Source: Algoriphagus sp. (GTDB lineage Bacteria > Bacteroidota > Bacteroidia > Cytophagales > Cyclobacteriaceae). From it: a stretch of 64,000 bases of DNA. The number at the start of each line of letters is the position of its first letter. The stretch's first letter is position 1. This document shows, piece by piece, positions 42,018 through 51,503 of the stretch. The notes under the pieces were generated by a model, which saw nothing but the letters and a program-made list of their open reading frames with translations, did no database searches and had not been told where the DNA came from. Location of the stretch: contig NZ_JAMWZB010000004.1 of NCBI RefSeq assembly GCF_024305035.1, positions 1-64,000 on the forward strand, read 5' to 3'. A program made the translations under genes and the position numbers.

Positions 42018-43343
42018 ATGCTTGTTTCACTTAAGAATAAAAGGAAAGTTCAAAATTCTTGGGCTATGTACGACTGGGCAAATTCGGTATACAGTCTTGT
42101 GATTACTTCTACCATTTTCCCGGTTTATTATAATTCGGTTACACAAGGATTAAATGAATTCGATAAGGTGTCTTTTTTTGGCTTTGAGATAATCAATACG
42201 GTACTTTATTCCTATTCCATTTCTTTTTCATTTTTGATTATAGCCATTATTTCTCCGTTGCTTTCGGGGGTGGCAGACTCTAGCGGGAAAAAACTTGAAT
42301 TCATGAAGTTTTTCGCCTATCTAGGTTCAATAGCCTGTATGGGACTTTTCTTTTTTGATGCGAACAATATTGAGTGGGGAATTGGTTGTAGCGTGATTGC
42401 AAGTATTGGCTACGCAGGAAGTATTGTATTTTACAATGCCTATTTACCCGAGATTTCTGAAGAAAGTGAGTATGATTTATTGAGCGCAAAGGGATTTGCT
42501 CTTGGATATATTGGATCGGTGATCCTTTTGATAGTTAATCTCTTGATGATTCAAATGCCTCATTGGTTTGGTATTCCTGAAGGAGGTTTTGCGGCTAGAT
42601 TCTCTTTTTTGATTACCGGTCTTTGGTGGGCAGGATTTTCTCAGATTCCCTTTCTACTTCTTCCCAAAAACCCGTATAATAAAAAAATTAAACGAAAATT
42701 TCTTTTTGTCGGCTACCAAGAAATAAAAAAGGTTTTTAGGGAAGTCCGTCAAATTAGGGTGATGAATCGCTTTCTAGCCGCCTTCTTTTTCTATTCGATG
42801 GGTGTACAAACAGTAATGTATCTGGCGGCTACTTTTGGTGATAAAGAATTGGGCTTGCCTGGTGATCAATTGATTATTACTATTTTGATTATCCAGTTTG
42901 TGGCAATTATCGGGAGCTATTTTTTTGCATTTATTTCAAAAAAATTTGGTAACAAATCTAGTTTGGTCGTCATGGTCTTGATCTGGACGATGATTTGTGG
43001 GGCTGCGTATTATGTATATACGGTTTATGAGTTTTTTGCCTTGGCATTTGTGGTAGGTTTGGTCATGGGAGGGATTCAATCTCTTTCCAGATCTACCTTT
43101 TCAAAATTAATTCCCCAATCAACTACCCAGCATGCGAGTTACTTTAGCTTTTATGATGTGACTGAAAAATTGGCAATTGTAATCGGTACCTTTTCGTATG
43201 GTGTGATCGAGCAATTCACAGGAAGCATGCGTAATTCAGCGCTTTCTCTGGGGATTTTCTTTTTGGTAGGCTTAGGTTTCCTAGTTCTAGTAAGTATTCC
43301 AAAAAAAGAATTGTCACCTCAACCTGAAATGACCCATGATTAA
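42018..43343 (+). CDS. MFS transporter, UMF1/Atg22-like
   Basis: A 441-residue carrier with about 12 membrane segments. It begins at ATG 42018 (MLVSLKNKRKVQNSWAMYDWANS); an ATG at 41991 lies inside the exb terminator and is rejected. The NSWAMYDWANSVYSLVITS start and a central basic loop (KNPYNKKIKRKF) are typical of the UMF1 family related to yeast Atg22 vacuolar amino-acid effluxers. The substrate is unknown. The last eight bases overlap the nnr gene, so the two are co-translated. Confidence 0.85.
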   Translation: MLVSLKNKRKVQNSWAMYDWANSVYSLVITSTIFPVYYNSVTQGLNEFDKVSFFGFEIINTVLYSYSISFSFLIIAIISPLLSGVADSSGKKLEFMKFFAYLGSIACMGLFFFDANNIEWGIGCSVIASIGYAGSIVFYNAYLPEISEESEYDLLSAKGFALGYIGSVILLIVNLLMIQMPHWFGIPEGGFAARFSFLITGLWWAGFSQIPFLLLPKNPYNKKIKRKFLFVGYQEIKKVFREVRQIRVMNRFLAAFFFYSMGVQTVMYLAATFGDKELGLPGDQLIITILIIQFVAIIGSYFFAFISKKFGNKSSLVVMVLIWTMICGAAYYVYTVYEFFALAFVVGLVMGGIQSLSRSTFSKLIPQSTTQHASYFSFYDVTEKLAIVIGTFSYGVIEQFTGSMRNSALSLGIFFLVGLGFLVLVSIPKKELSPQPEMTHD

Positions 43344-44808
43344 AATAATAACAGGTGAATCCGTTCATGTGCTTGATAAACTACATGTTGCACATTCCGG
43401 TCAGCGTAGTTTAGAGTTGATGGAACAGGCAGCACTAGCTTTTGTGGATTGGTTTCTGTTAAAATTTGAAAGAAAGTGGAACCGGGTTTTCATTTTTTGT
43501 GGAGCTGGAAATAATGGTGGGGATGGATTGGCAATCGCTAGGTTGCTTAGCAGTAAGGGTATTGGAGTCGATCTAATCAAGTGCTTTTCTCTAAATGCCA
43601 AGCTGAGTAAAGATGCTCAAGTGAATTTGGATCGTCTTCCAGATGAGGTTAATTCTACTTTTTTTAATTCTGATTTAGAAATAACAGAAGCTGCTGTGAT
43701 CATTGATGCCTATCTCGGAGTAGGTTTAACAGGTAATTTGCGTGATAATGCAAAAGAGGTGATCAGGCTTATGAATGACTGTGGAGGAACCAAAATTGCC
43801 GTGGATATCCCAAGTGGGTTACCTTCGGATAAGATAGCAATTGAAGAGGCGTTTAAAGCGGATTATACGATTTCTTTCGCATTTCCAAAATTAAGTCTAT
43901 TGATGCCGGAAAATGCCCGATACACCGGTGAGTTAGTGGTCAAGGATATTGGAATTAATCCTGCACTGTATGACAAATTTGACAGCTATTTCTACTTTCT
44001 AACTGGGATTGATATCCCTCCGCTTCATCGAAGGTTTCATCGGTTTTCACATAAGGGCGATTTCGGGAAAGTGCTTTTGATCGGGGGAAGTCCCGGTAAA
44101 ATGGGAGCTTTACACCTTGCTGCAAAAAGTGCTCTTCGGACTGGCTCTGGATTGGTTACTTGTTTTCTTGATGAAAGTGAACGGATGATCTTGCAATCCT
44201 CTTTACCTGAGGCCATGTGTAGTTGGGGTGTATTTCCCAAGTTGGAAAACTATGATGCTGTGGGAGTCGGTCCCGGATGGGGTGTGGATTTAAGAATGAA
44301 TTTTTTAGAGGATATTTTAAGAACCATCAATTGTCCATTGGTCATTGATGCAGATGCAATTACTATTTTAGCTAAGCGGCGGGTTTTGCTTGAGTTGTTA
44401 CCCCAAAACACTATTTTGACTCCGCATCCCGGTGAATTTGACAGGTTACTTGGAAAATCTGAAGATCATCTGGAGAGAGTGCAAAAGGCGAGAAAATTTG
44501 CAAGGAGTCGTAAGGTGATTTTGGTCTTGAAGGGAGCAAACTCCGTTATTTCTTTACCTGACGGACGTCAAATTTTCAACAGTACGGGGACCAACTATAT
44601 GGCCACAGGCGGTTCAGGAGACGTATTGACAGGAATGATTACGGCTTTTTTGGGAATGGGGTATTCTCCCGAAAATGCTGTGCTTTGTGCAGTTTATCAT
44701 CATGGCCTGGCTGGAGAAATAGCAGGTTCTATAAAAAAACGAACAACCCTAGCCAGTGATTTGATCGAATGTATCTCAGACACCTATTGCCAGCTGGGAA
44801 TAGACTGA
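43336..44808 (+). CDS. nnr: Bifunctional NAD(P)HX epimerase / ADP-dependent dehydratase
   Basis: A 490-residue fusion. The N-terminal YjeF-type epimerase (about 1-215) has GAGNNGGDGLAIARLL at 56-71 and the VDIPSGLPSD loop. The C-terminal dehydratase (about 225-490) has GKVLLIGGSPGKMGA, TPHPGEFDRLL, VLKGANSVI and the nucleotide-binding ATGGSGDVLTGMI. It repairs hydrated NADH and NADPH. The fused form is usual in bacteria. It overlaps the upstream MFS gene by eight bases. Confidence 0.95.
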   Translation: MIKIITGESVHVLDKLHVAHSGQRSLELMEQAALAFVDWFLLKFERKWNRVFIFCGAGNNGGDGLAIARLLSSKGIGVDLIKCFSLNAKLSKDAQVNLDRLPDEVNSTFFNSDLEITEAAVIIDAYLGVGLTGNLRDNAKEVIRLMNDCGGTKIAVDIPSGLPSDKIAIEEAFKADYTISFAFPKLSLLMPENARYTGELVVKDIGINPALYDKFDSYFYFLTGIDIPPLHRRFHRFSHKGDFGKVLLIGGSPGKMGALHLAAKSALRTGSGLVTCFLDESERMILQSSLPEAMCSWGVFPKLENYDAVGVGPGWGVDLRMNFLEDILRTINCPLVIDADAITILAKRRVLLELLPQNTILTPHPGEFDRLLGKSEDHLERVQKARKFARSRKVILVLKGANSVISLPDGRQIFNSTGTNYMATGGSGDVLTGMITAFLGMGYSPENAVLCAVYHHGLAGEIAGSIKKRTTLASDLIECISDTYCQLGID

Positions 44809-44870
44809 AAAAAGAGTACCTGAAGTAAACTATCCCATTTGAATCGGGGTTTTGAGCTAAACCATTTTTA

Positions 44871-46058
44871 ATGAATCGGGAAAAACTACTCCTTTGGACC
44901 CTTGCGGCCATTAATTTTATTCATATCGTTGATTTCATGATCTTGATGCCATTAGGGCCTCAATTGATGCGGGTATTTGAAATTTCACCCAGAGAATTTG
45001 GCTTATTGGTGTCTTCCTATACATTTAGTGCAGGGATTTCCAGCTTTTTTGGAGCCTTTTTTTTAGATCGATTTGACCGAAAGAAAATCTTACTTTGGGT
45101 TTATGTAGGTTTTTCGGTAGCTACTTTAGGCTGTGCGCTTTCACCCAATTACCCGATTTTATTGATCGCCAGAGTAATTTCAGGGCTTTTTGGAGGATTG
45201 ACCTCAGCCTTAATTTTAGCCATAATCGGAGATGTCATTCCCAATGAACGGAGAGGGCGTGCGATGGGTTTGGTGATGGCAGCCTTTTCTGTGGCATCGG
45301 TCTTAGGTGTACCCATGGGGTTGTTTTTGGCTAGTTTGTCTGATTGGCACATGCCTTTTTATATTTTGACTGGTCTATCCATTCTAAGTTTGGGAATGAT
45401 TTTTCAATTTATTCCCTCTATTACTGAACATCTGGGTAAAGAAATTCAACGGCCCCACCCGTTGGTAGTAGTTCGCCGGGTAACCAGTAATCCTAATCAG
45501 ATGCGGGCCATCACCTTGTCGGTAATGATGATGTTTGGACAGTTTATGATCATTCCGTTTCTGAGTCCTTACACGGTGGCTAACGTGGGCTTTACTGAGA
45601 TGCAACTTACCTATATCTACATGGCGGGTGGAGCCTTTACTATATTCACCTCTCCTTGGGTTGGGAAATTATCGGATAAGTATGGGAAGCTGAAGATTTT
45701 CACGATTTTCATGTCTTTGAATGTAATTCCCATCGCCATTATTACCCATCTTGGAGTCACTCCGATATTTTTTGTTTTGGTGATATCTACCCTCTTTTTT
45801 GTAACATCCAATGGACGATATGTGCCAGCCGCAGCAATTATCACAGGCACGGCCAAACCGGAAAATAGAGGCAGTTTCTTAAGTTTTAACTCTGCTGTGC
45901 AGCAATTGGCCACCGGAGTTGCGTCTTTGATCGCGGGAATCATCATTGGTGAAACTGCCACAGGTGAACTGACCAATTACAATGTAGTGGGGTATATAGC
46001 CATTGTTTTTAGCTTATTATGCATCCCTTTGGCCAGGAGAGTGAAAATAATCAGCTAA
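44871..46058 (+). CDS. MFS transporter, drug/sugar efflux type
   Basis: A 395-residue carrier with 12 predicted helices. The N-terminal half has the DHA1-type loop motif FLDRFDRKKIL and the fifth-helix motif SVASVLGVPMGLFLA, and the second half repeats WVGKLSDKYGKLK. The first helix LAAINFIHIVDFMILMPLGP is like the AraJ/efflux group. The substrate is unknown. A strong bidirectional terminator separates it from asnS. Confidence 0.86.
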   Translation: MNREKLLLWTLAAINFIHIVDFMILMPLGPQLMRVFEISPREFGLLVSSYTFSAGISSFFGAFFLDRFDRKKILLWVYVGFSVATLGCALSPNYPILLIARVISGLFGGLTSALILAIIGDVIPNERRGRAMGLVMAAFSVASVLGVPMGLFLASLSDWHMPFYILTGLSILSLGMIFQFIPSITEHLGKEIQRPHPLVVVRRVTSNPNQMRAITLSVMMMFGQFMIIPFLSPYTVANVGFTEMQLTYIYMAGGAFTIFTSPWVGKLSDKYGKLKIFTIFMSLNVIPIAIITHLGVTPIFFVLVISTLFFVTSNGRYVPAAAIITGTAKPENRGSFLSFNSAVQQLATGVASLIAGIIIGETATGELTNYNVVGYIAIVFSLLCIPLARRVKIIS

Positions 46059-46059
46059 A

Positions 46060-46089
46060 AAAAATCCCAACATTTTTGTTGGGATTTTT
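46060..46089. terminator. Bidirectional terminator
   Basis: A perfect 13-bp stem AAAAATCCCAACA/TGTTGGGATTTTT around a TTTT loop, with A-rich and T-rich flanks. It terminates both the MFS gene and the convergent asnS. Confidence 0.92.
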
Positions 46090-46109
46090 AGGCTCACGTT
46101 AATTTGATA

Positions 46110-47561
46110 TTAAAATTCTGCATTTCCAGGAGTTCGCGGGAAGGCAATCACGTCTCTGATATTTCCCATGCCAGTGACAAATTGCACCATTCGCTCAAAG
46201 CCCAAGCCAAAGCCTGAATGAGGGGTAGAGCCAAATCTTCGGGTATCTAAAAACCACCACATCTCATCTGTTGGGATTCCGAGCTCTTCCATTCTCGATA
46301 CCAATAAGTCCATTCGTTCTTCTCGTTGGGAGCCGCCCACGATTTCTCCGATACCTGGAAAAAGAATGTCCATTGCTGCTACTGTTTTTCCATCTTCATT
46401 TTGTCTCATGTAGAAGGATTTGATCTCCTTGGGATAATCAGTCAAGATCACAGGTTTTTTGAAGTGCTTCTCGACCAAAAATCTTTCGTGCTCGGATTGC
46501 AGATCTGCTCCCCATGCTTCGATTAAAAACTGAAATTTTTTCTTCTGATTGGGTTTTGATCTTTTTAAAATTTCAATGGCCTCGGTATAAGTGATTCTGA
46601 CAAATTCATTTTCTGCCACAAATTTCAATTTGTCCATCAGTCCCATTTCAGACCGCTGATCAGCCGGTTTGGATTTTTCTTCATCCAAGAGTCTATTTTC
46701 CAAAAACTGAAGATCTTCTTTACAGTTTTTGAGTGCATAGTTGATCAAGTATTTAAGAAAATCCTCAGCTAAATCCGCATTGTCTTCGGCATCATAAAAA
46801 GCCATTTCAGGCTCGATCATCCAAAATTCGGCCAAGTGACGGGTAGTGTTGGAGTTTTCTGCCCGGAAGGTAGGACCGAAGGTGTAAATCTCTGAAAGTG
46901 CAAGCGCGGCCAGTTCCCCCTCCAGCTGCCCAGAAACGGTAAGATTTGCTTCTCTTTCGAAGAAGTCCTGCTTGAAATCTACCGATCCCTCTTCTGTCCG
47001 AGGAGGGTTTGCGATATCCAAGGTGGTCACTTTAAACGTTTCCCCTGCTCCTTCTGCATCCGAGGCGGTAATGATGGGCGTATGGATGTAAAAGAAGCCC
47101 TTATCATTGAAATATTGGTGGACTGCGAAGGCCAAAGCATGGCGAACTCGGAAGACAGCCCCAAAGGTATTGGTACGCATTCGAAGGTGTGCGATTTCAC
47201 GCAGAAATTCCAGGGAATGCTTCTTAGGCTGGAGGGGGTATTTTTCGGGGTCTGCCTCTCCAAGCACTTCAATACTTTTGGCATGGAGTTCAGATGCTTG
47301 GCCTGCTCCTTGAGATTCAACTACCGTACCGGTGATTTTAAGGCAGGCGCCAGTAGTACATTTTTTCAAAATATCCTCAGCAATCAAATTGGGATCAGCA
47401 ACCACTTGATAATTAGTGATGATAGAGCCATCATTGAGTGCAATGAACGATACGTTTTTGTTGGAACGCTTGGTACGTACCCAACCCATCAGGGTGATTT
47501 CACTGCCTATTGGATGTTGATCCAGGATGGTCTTGATTTTGATCCGTTTGTTGAACGCCAT
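46110..47561 (-). CDS. asnS: Asparaginyl-tRNA synthetase
   Basis: A 483-residue class II synthetase. An N-terminal OB-fold anticodon-binding domain (about 15-105; [20 protein letters not shown]) precedes the catalytic core. Motif 2 is in [20 protein letters not shown] and motif 3 in [12 protein letters not shown]. The insertion between motifs 2 and 3 ([12 protein letters not shown] region) is typical of bacterial AsnS. It charges tRNA-Asn in the cytoplasm. It is divergent from rpoN. Confidence 0.96.
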   Translation of the reverse strand: MAFNKRIKIKTILDQHPIGSEITLMGWVRTKRSNKNVSFIALNDGSIITNYQVVADPNLIAEDILKKCTTGACLKITGTVVESQGAGQASELHAKSIEVLGEADPEKYPLQPKKHSLEFLREIAHLRMRTNTFGAVFRVRHALAFAVHQYFNDKGFFYIHTPIITASDAEGAGETFKVTTLDIANPPRTEEGSVDFKQDFFEREANLTVSGQLEGELAALALSEIYTFGPTFRAENSNTTRHLAEFWMIEPEMAFYDAEDNADLAEDFLKYLINYALKNCKEDLQFLENRLLDEEKSKPADQRSEMGLMDKLKFVAENEFVRITYTEAIEILKRSKPNQKKKFQFLIEAWGADLQSEHERFLVEKHFKKPVILTDYPKEIKSFYMRQNEDGKTVAAMDILFPGIGEIVGGSQREERMDLLVSRMEELGIPTDEMWWFLDTRRFGSTPHSGFGLGFERMVQFVTGMGNIRDVIAFPRTPGNAEF

Positions 47562-47733
47562 AATAATTTTAGATTTTAAAAAGACGGGAAGCCGAATTTT
47601 TATTGGTTTGCAAAAAAACGATTAAATCAGCTTTTTATCAAAAAATTGCTTGTTTTTCCTAACTTTGGCATTGGGGCTTTTTCGCTGAAAAAGTCCTTTT
47701 TTGAACCCAAAAAGCAGGTTTTAATCGATTCAG

Positions 47734-49188
47734 ATGCAAAAGCTAAATCTTAGCCAGTCACTTTCACAAAAACTTTCTCCGCAACAGATTCAATTTATCA
47801 AGCTGTTGCAGGTCCCTACGGCCGAATTGGATACTCGGATCGAGGAAGAATTGGAGATCAATCCTGCATTGGAAGAGGGGAAAGAAGAGAAAGAAGATAC
47901 TACACAGGATGAGTATGAGGATACCTATGAGGAGGAGATGGGGTCTGACGATCGAGACTTAAACCTCGACGATTACCTCGATGATGAGTACGGGGGGTAT
48001 AAAATGCAGGGAGATGGAAATTACAACTCCGATGAGGAGGATCGAGAAATTCCGATTTCATCCCAGTCCTCTCTTCATGAATTGCTCATTCAACAATTAA
48101 ACTACTTAAAGTTGGACGATCGGCAGCGAATGATCGGTCAGCAATTAATAGGAAGCATCGAAAATGATGGGTATATCCGCCGCGATTTGGAGGCGATTAT
48201 CAATGATTTGGCTTTCAGCCAAAATATTGAGTCCGATATCGATGAGGTCGAGGAAATATTGCGTAAAATCCAAACCTTTGATCCAGCTGGAATTGCCTCT
48301 CGAAACCTTCAGGAATGCTTAGTTTTGCAATTGGAACGAAGAGAGCATCCGGAAGACCCTACCGTGCAGCATGCCCTTCGGATCATTCATGATTGTTTTG
48401 AAGAATTTACCAAAAAACATTATTCTAAGATTCAGCGTAAATGCGATCTTAGTGAGGAAGAGATCAAGGATGCGGTGAATCTGATCACTAGACTTAACCC
48501 AAAGCCTGGGGGAGTTTCTGATGGATTGGTAAGGACTCAATATGTGATTCCTGATTTCATTTTGACCAATAATTCAGGGAAATTAGAGATCAGTTTAAAT
48601 TCAAAAAATGCTCCCGAACTCCGTATTTCCCGATCCTATGCGGATATGTTTGACGCTTATGACAAATCGGATAAAAAAGATAAAAAACTGAAAGAGACGG
48701 TTTCTTTTGTGAAACAAAAATTGGATGCGGCCAAGTGGTTTATTGATGCGATTAAGCAACGACAAAATACGCTTTTGAAGACCATGGAAGCGATATTGCA
48801 TTATCAAAAAGAGTTTTTTATCGATGGAGATGAAACCAACCTTCGTCCGATGATTCTTAAGGATATCGCAGAGAAAATCGAAATGGATATTTCGACAGTT
48901 TCTCGAGTGGCCAATAGTAAATCAATTCAAACTGAGTTCGGGGTTTACCCGCTGAAATATTTCTTTTCCGAGGGAATTGCAACCGATAGTGGGGAAGATG
49001 TTAGTAATCGAGAGGTAAAATCAGTTCTACAAGCAATGGTCGATGCTGAAGACAAAAAGAAGCCGCTATCAGACGATAAGCTGGTTAAAATGCTAAATAA
49101 AAAGGGGTACAATATAGCCCGGAGAACTGTAGCCAAATACCGAGAACAACTGCAGATCCCCGTGGCAAGATTAAGAAAAGAATTGTAG
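47734..49188 (+). CDS. rpoN: RNA polymerase sigma-54 factor
   Basis: A 484-residue sigma-54. Region I (LNLSQSLSQKLSPQQIQFIK) binds activators and region II (about 45-115) is acidic. The core-binding region has NDGYIRRDLEAI and IQTFDPAGIASRNLQECL. A C-terminal helix-turn-helix (about 385-410, IAEKIEMDISTVSRVANSK) and the RpoN box ARRTVAKYRE are present. It directs transcription from -24/-12 promoters with enhancer-binding proteins. A PAP2-like membrane gene starts at the last base of its stop codon. Confidence 0.96.
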   Translation: MQKLNLSQSLSQKLSPQQIQFIKLLQVPTAELDTRIEEELEINPALEEGKEEKEDTTQDEYEDTYEEEMGSDDRDLNLDDYLDDEYGGYKMQGDGNYNSDEEDREIPISSQSSLHELLIQQLNYLKLDDRQRMIGQQLIGSIENDGYIRRDLEAIINDLAFSQNIESDIDEVEEILRKIQTFDPAGIASRNLQECLVLQLERREHPEDPTVQHALRIIHDCFEEFTKKHYSKIQRKCDLSEEEIKDAVNLITRLNPKPGGVSDGLVRTQYVIPDFILTNNSGKLEISLNSKNAPELRISRSYADMFDAYDKSDKKDKKLKETVSFVKQKLDAAKWFIDAIKQRQNTLLKTMEAILHYQKEFFIDGDETNLRPMILKDIAEKIEMDISTVSRVANSKSIQTEFGVYPLKYFFSEGIATDSGEDVSNREVKSVLQAMVDAEDKKKPLSDDKLVKMLNKKGYNIARRTVAKYREQLQIPVARLRKEL

Positions 49189-49808
49189 TGGGGAGAATTT
49201 TAGCTCTGATTATCACGGTAGTTTTTCAGCCTTTAATCATGCCAACCTTGGTCTTTGGTTTGATTTTGTATGGAGTACCTGAAGCCAGTAGCGTTCCTGG
49301 GGAATTCAAACCTCGGATTTTTTATCTCATCGTGTTATCCACTTTAGTCATCCCCATGATTACGATTATCGGTCTGCGATTGAGTGGGACGGTAAAAAGT
49401 TTGCACATGGTTGAGTTAAAAGATCGATTGATCCCATTTTCAGTCACCTCACTTTATTTTTTGATGACGGTTTATTTCATGAGTCAAATTGGAGAATTGG
49501 ATCCAATTATGTGGCAATCCCTGGCAGTCATAGCAGGTGTGGTGGTTGTGTTGACCATAGTTACGTTATTTTGGAAAATGTCTGCCCATATGACAGGGAT
49601 AGGAGGGGTTTTGGCTTTGGTGGTCGTTTTGGGGATGAAATTTCCTAATTTTCCAGCTTTGTACCCTTTGTTATTAGCTATTGTTTTGGCGGGTATGGTT
49701 GGTACAGCTCGATTAGCTCTTGACGCTCACCGCCCGTTGGAGATTTATGTAGGATTAGCCTACGGTTTTATTTCTTGTTTTGCCCTGTATTTTTGGCTTT
49801 GGTCCTAA
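49188..49808 (+). CDS. PAP2-like membrane protein with altered active site
   Basis: A 206-residue protein with about six membrane helices. The GTG start at 49188 overlaps the rpoN stop by one base. Two segments resemble the PAP2 phosphatase motifs: KMSAHMTGIGG (for PSGH) and ARLALDAHRPLEIYVG (for SRxxxxxHxxxD). The first lacks Pro-Ser-Gly and the second has Glu where Asp is usual. It may be an inactive or divergent PAP2 relative, or an unrelated membrane protein. Co-translation with rpoN is implied, but no functional link is known. Confidence 0.65.
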   Translation: MGRILALIITVVFQPLIMPTLVFGLILYGVPEASSVPGEFKPRIFYLIVLSTLVIPMITIIGLRLSGTVKSLHMVELKDRLIPFSVTSLYFLMTVYFMSQIGELDPIMWQSLAVIAGVVVVLTIVTLFWKMSAHMTGIGGVLALVVVLGMKFPNFPALYPLLLAIVLAGMVGTARLALDAHRPLEIYVGLAYGFISCFALYFWLWS

Positions 49809-49863
49809 TGGGGTTTGCTCAGATAGTTAAATTATCGCTGGGTAAAATATCTTGAAGAAAAAA

Positions 49864-49888
49864 AAACGAACCCTTTTGAGGTTCGTTT
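49864..49888. terminator. Bidirectional terminator
   Basis: A 9-bp stem AAACGAACC/GGTTCGTTT around a 7-base loop, with A and T runs on the two sides. It lies between the PAP2-like gene and the convergent barrel gene. Confidence 0.88.
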
Positions 49889-49912
49889 TTCATTGGCTGT
49901 TTTCTTGGCTGT

Positions 49913-50659
49913 TTAGAATAAATTTACCGCGATACCAAAGCTAACCTGCTGGGCTTCGGTGTTGAATGGTCCTAGGTTTTCTTGAAACATCTTATTTAAT
50001 CCGATGTAGCTCCATACATAAAATCCGGGGGTTCCTGCTTTGAGGCTGAGTCCGTAACGGATTTTTTCAAGCCCATAATTTTGTGAGTCTTTAACTTTGC
50101 GTTCTAGACCATCTGCGTCGGTATATTGGATTTTGCTGTGTGCATTATAGAGAACTCCTACTTTAGCTCCGATGCTTGCGCGAAAGCCCTTAGCGTAGTT
50201 ATCCTTGTTTACGTGGTAAGTAATGTCAAGCGGAATGTCGAAATAATTAATTGCAAAATTATTTTTGTCCACTTGGATATCATCTCCTAAAACCTCGGTC
50301 AATTCAAGGTATTCACTGGACTCGGGTCCTTTAGTCGGGTCATTGAACAAATTTTGCTCATTTTGAAAAGCAAATTTATTGGAGCTTATACCAAAGCCTG
50401 GATCGAACGTGATTCCTGAAGACTCTCCAAAAATGGAAATCGGATATTGGTAGTAAATATTGAAAGATCGTGAACCAAAAAAGTTGGTAGAAATATCTGC
50501 AGGCCTGTTGTTGAGGAGGTTGAAGCCTACTTCTATTTTCAAGTCAGCGGGAATATTGGGTCTTCCACCGATGGGAACTTTAGGGGTTTTAATTTCATCC
50601 TGAGCAAAGGCAAATTGAACAAGGCTAAAAGCGAGCAGGAAACCGAATATTTTTTTCAT
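49913..50659 (-). CDS. Outer-membrane beta-barrel protein
   Basis: A 248-residue protein with a signal peptide (1-19, ending AFA) and a short linker (KTPKVPIGGRPNIPADLK). The barrel-like region has strands KIEVGFNLL, FNIYYQYPIS, FAINYFDIPLDITYHV, GFRASIGAKVGVLYN, RYGLSLKAGT and a terminal QVSFGIAVNLF. The IPLDI strand is typical of PorT/OMP_b-brl_2-type small barrels. The function is unknown. Confidence 0.8.
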   Translation of the reverse strand: MKKIFGFLLAFSLVQFAFAQDEIKTPKVPIGGRPNIPADLKIEVGFNLLNNRPADISTNFFGSRSFNIYYQYPISIFGESSGITFDPGFGISSNKFAFQNEQNLFNDPTKGPESSEYLELTEVLGDDIQVDKNNFAINYFDIPLDITYHVNKDNYAKGFRASIGAKVGVLYNAHSKIQYTDADGLERKVKDSQNYGLEKIRYGLSLKAGTPGFYVWSYIGLNKMFQENLGPFNTEAQQVSFGIAVNLF

Positions 50660-50839
50660 TAAATCGAGGCTTAATTAAATTCTATTGCGGGCAAAAATAG
50701 AAAATCTCGTAGGATTAAACCTGCTTTTCCTCTTAATAATTCTTAAGTCTCATATTCAGCAGGATAGGGGCGTACTAAAAAAACACAGAAAAAGATATTT
50801 GGAGAAAAATGAATTTTGGGTACCTTTGCAATCTCAAAT

Positions 50840-50913
50840 GGCTTCGTAGCTCAACTGAATAGAGCACCTGATTACGGCTCAGGAGGTTTCAGGTTTGAAT
50901 CCTGACGAGGTCA
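50840..50913 (+). tRNA. tRNA-Arg (ACG)
   Basis: 74 nt. The acceptor GGCTTCG (50840-50846) pairs with CGAGGTC (50906-50912) with two G-U wobbles. The discriminator is A and CCA is not encoded. The anticodon stem CCTGA/TCAGG encloses TTACGGC, giving anticodon ACG at 50874-50876 (A34 to be edited to inosine). The D-arm (GCTC/GAGC) and T-arm (TCAGG/CCTGA) are perfect. Confidence 0.95.
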
Positions 50914-50916
50914 CAT

Positions 50917-50945
50917 AGCTCAACTGTTTGGTTGAGCTTTTTTTA
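50917..50945 (+). terminator. Terminator of tRNA-Arg
   Basis: An 8-bp stem AGCTCAAC/GTTGAGCT around a 6-base loop, followed by a T run. It begins four bases beyond the tRNA. Confidence 0.87.
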
Positions 50946-51197
50946 TTTTTAGGGGTTAAAAAGTTGGATTAAGGTCTGAATATCTGTTTTCGCGGAAAAG
51001 GGCCGGAAAAACTTAACTGTCTTGGAAGGATTCTAATTCTTTTCTTGTATCCCTTTCGAGGATAAATAAAAAGAAAGGTTCAGCTTTAAGCTCTCGCTTA
51101 CTCAGGTCAGGATTTCAAAAAGTTAGTAGTATCAACTAAACGTAGGCCTTTTTTTTTGTGGACTTTGTGCGTACTTTTCTAATCTTAACGAAGTGAA

Positions 51198-51461
51198 ATG
51201 AAGGTAATTCGATTTTCAGTCCTATTAATTTTGCTTACCATGAGCTCCTGCGAAAGTTGGCTTCAGGATATCGGATTGAAAGACATTCAGCGATTTGATG
51301 GGCCGTGCAGTATTGTTTTGTCTGATGGATCACTGGTTGAGACTCCCTACAGTATTGAAGTAACTATTCGAACCGAAGCCATTACCTATCGAGATGAAGA
51401 AGGGAAACTTTGGTCTCTTTTTAGAGAAGATTATGAAAGCTTTTCCTGTGGAGGGAATTAA
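51198..51461 (+). CDS. Small putative lipoprotein
   Basis: An 87-residue protein with an N-terminal hydrophobic segment ending in a lipobox (LLTMSSC, lipidation at C18). The mature part of about 70 residues has two more cysteines (in FDGPCSI and SFSCGGN) that could form a disulfide. The function is unknown. It is flanked by the tRNA-Arg terminator region and a terminator shared with the convergent MFS gene, so it is monocistronic. A weak promoter-like TTTG...TAATCTTA lies just upstream. Confidence 0.65.
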   Translation: MKVIRFSVLLILLTMSSCESWLQDIGLKDIQRFDGPCSIVLSDGSLVETPYSIEVTIRTEAITYRDEEGKLWSLFREDYESFSCGGN

Positions 51462-51466
51462 AAAAA

Positions 51467-51491
51467 AAGCTGCCAGATTATCTGACAGCTT
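51467..51491. terminator. Bidirectional terminator
   Basis: An 11-bp stem with one mismatch (51467-51477 with 51481-51491) around a 3-base loop, preceded by A9, which gives a strong T run on the minus strand. It ends both the lipoprotein gene and the MFS gene. Confidence 0.83.
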
Positions 51492-51503
51492 ATTTGATTT
51501 TGT

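Noticed and set aside
47082..47579. 165-codon ORF antisense to asnS
   Set aside because: It is a shadow frame; the asnS frame carries all class II synthetase motifs.
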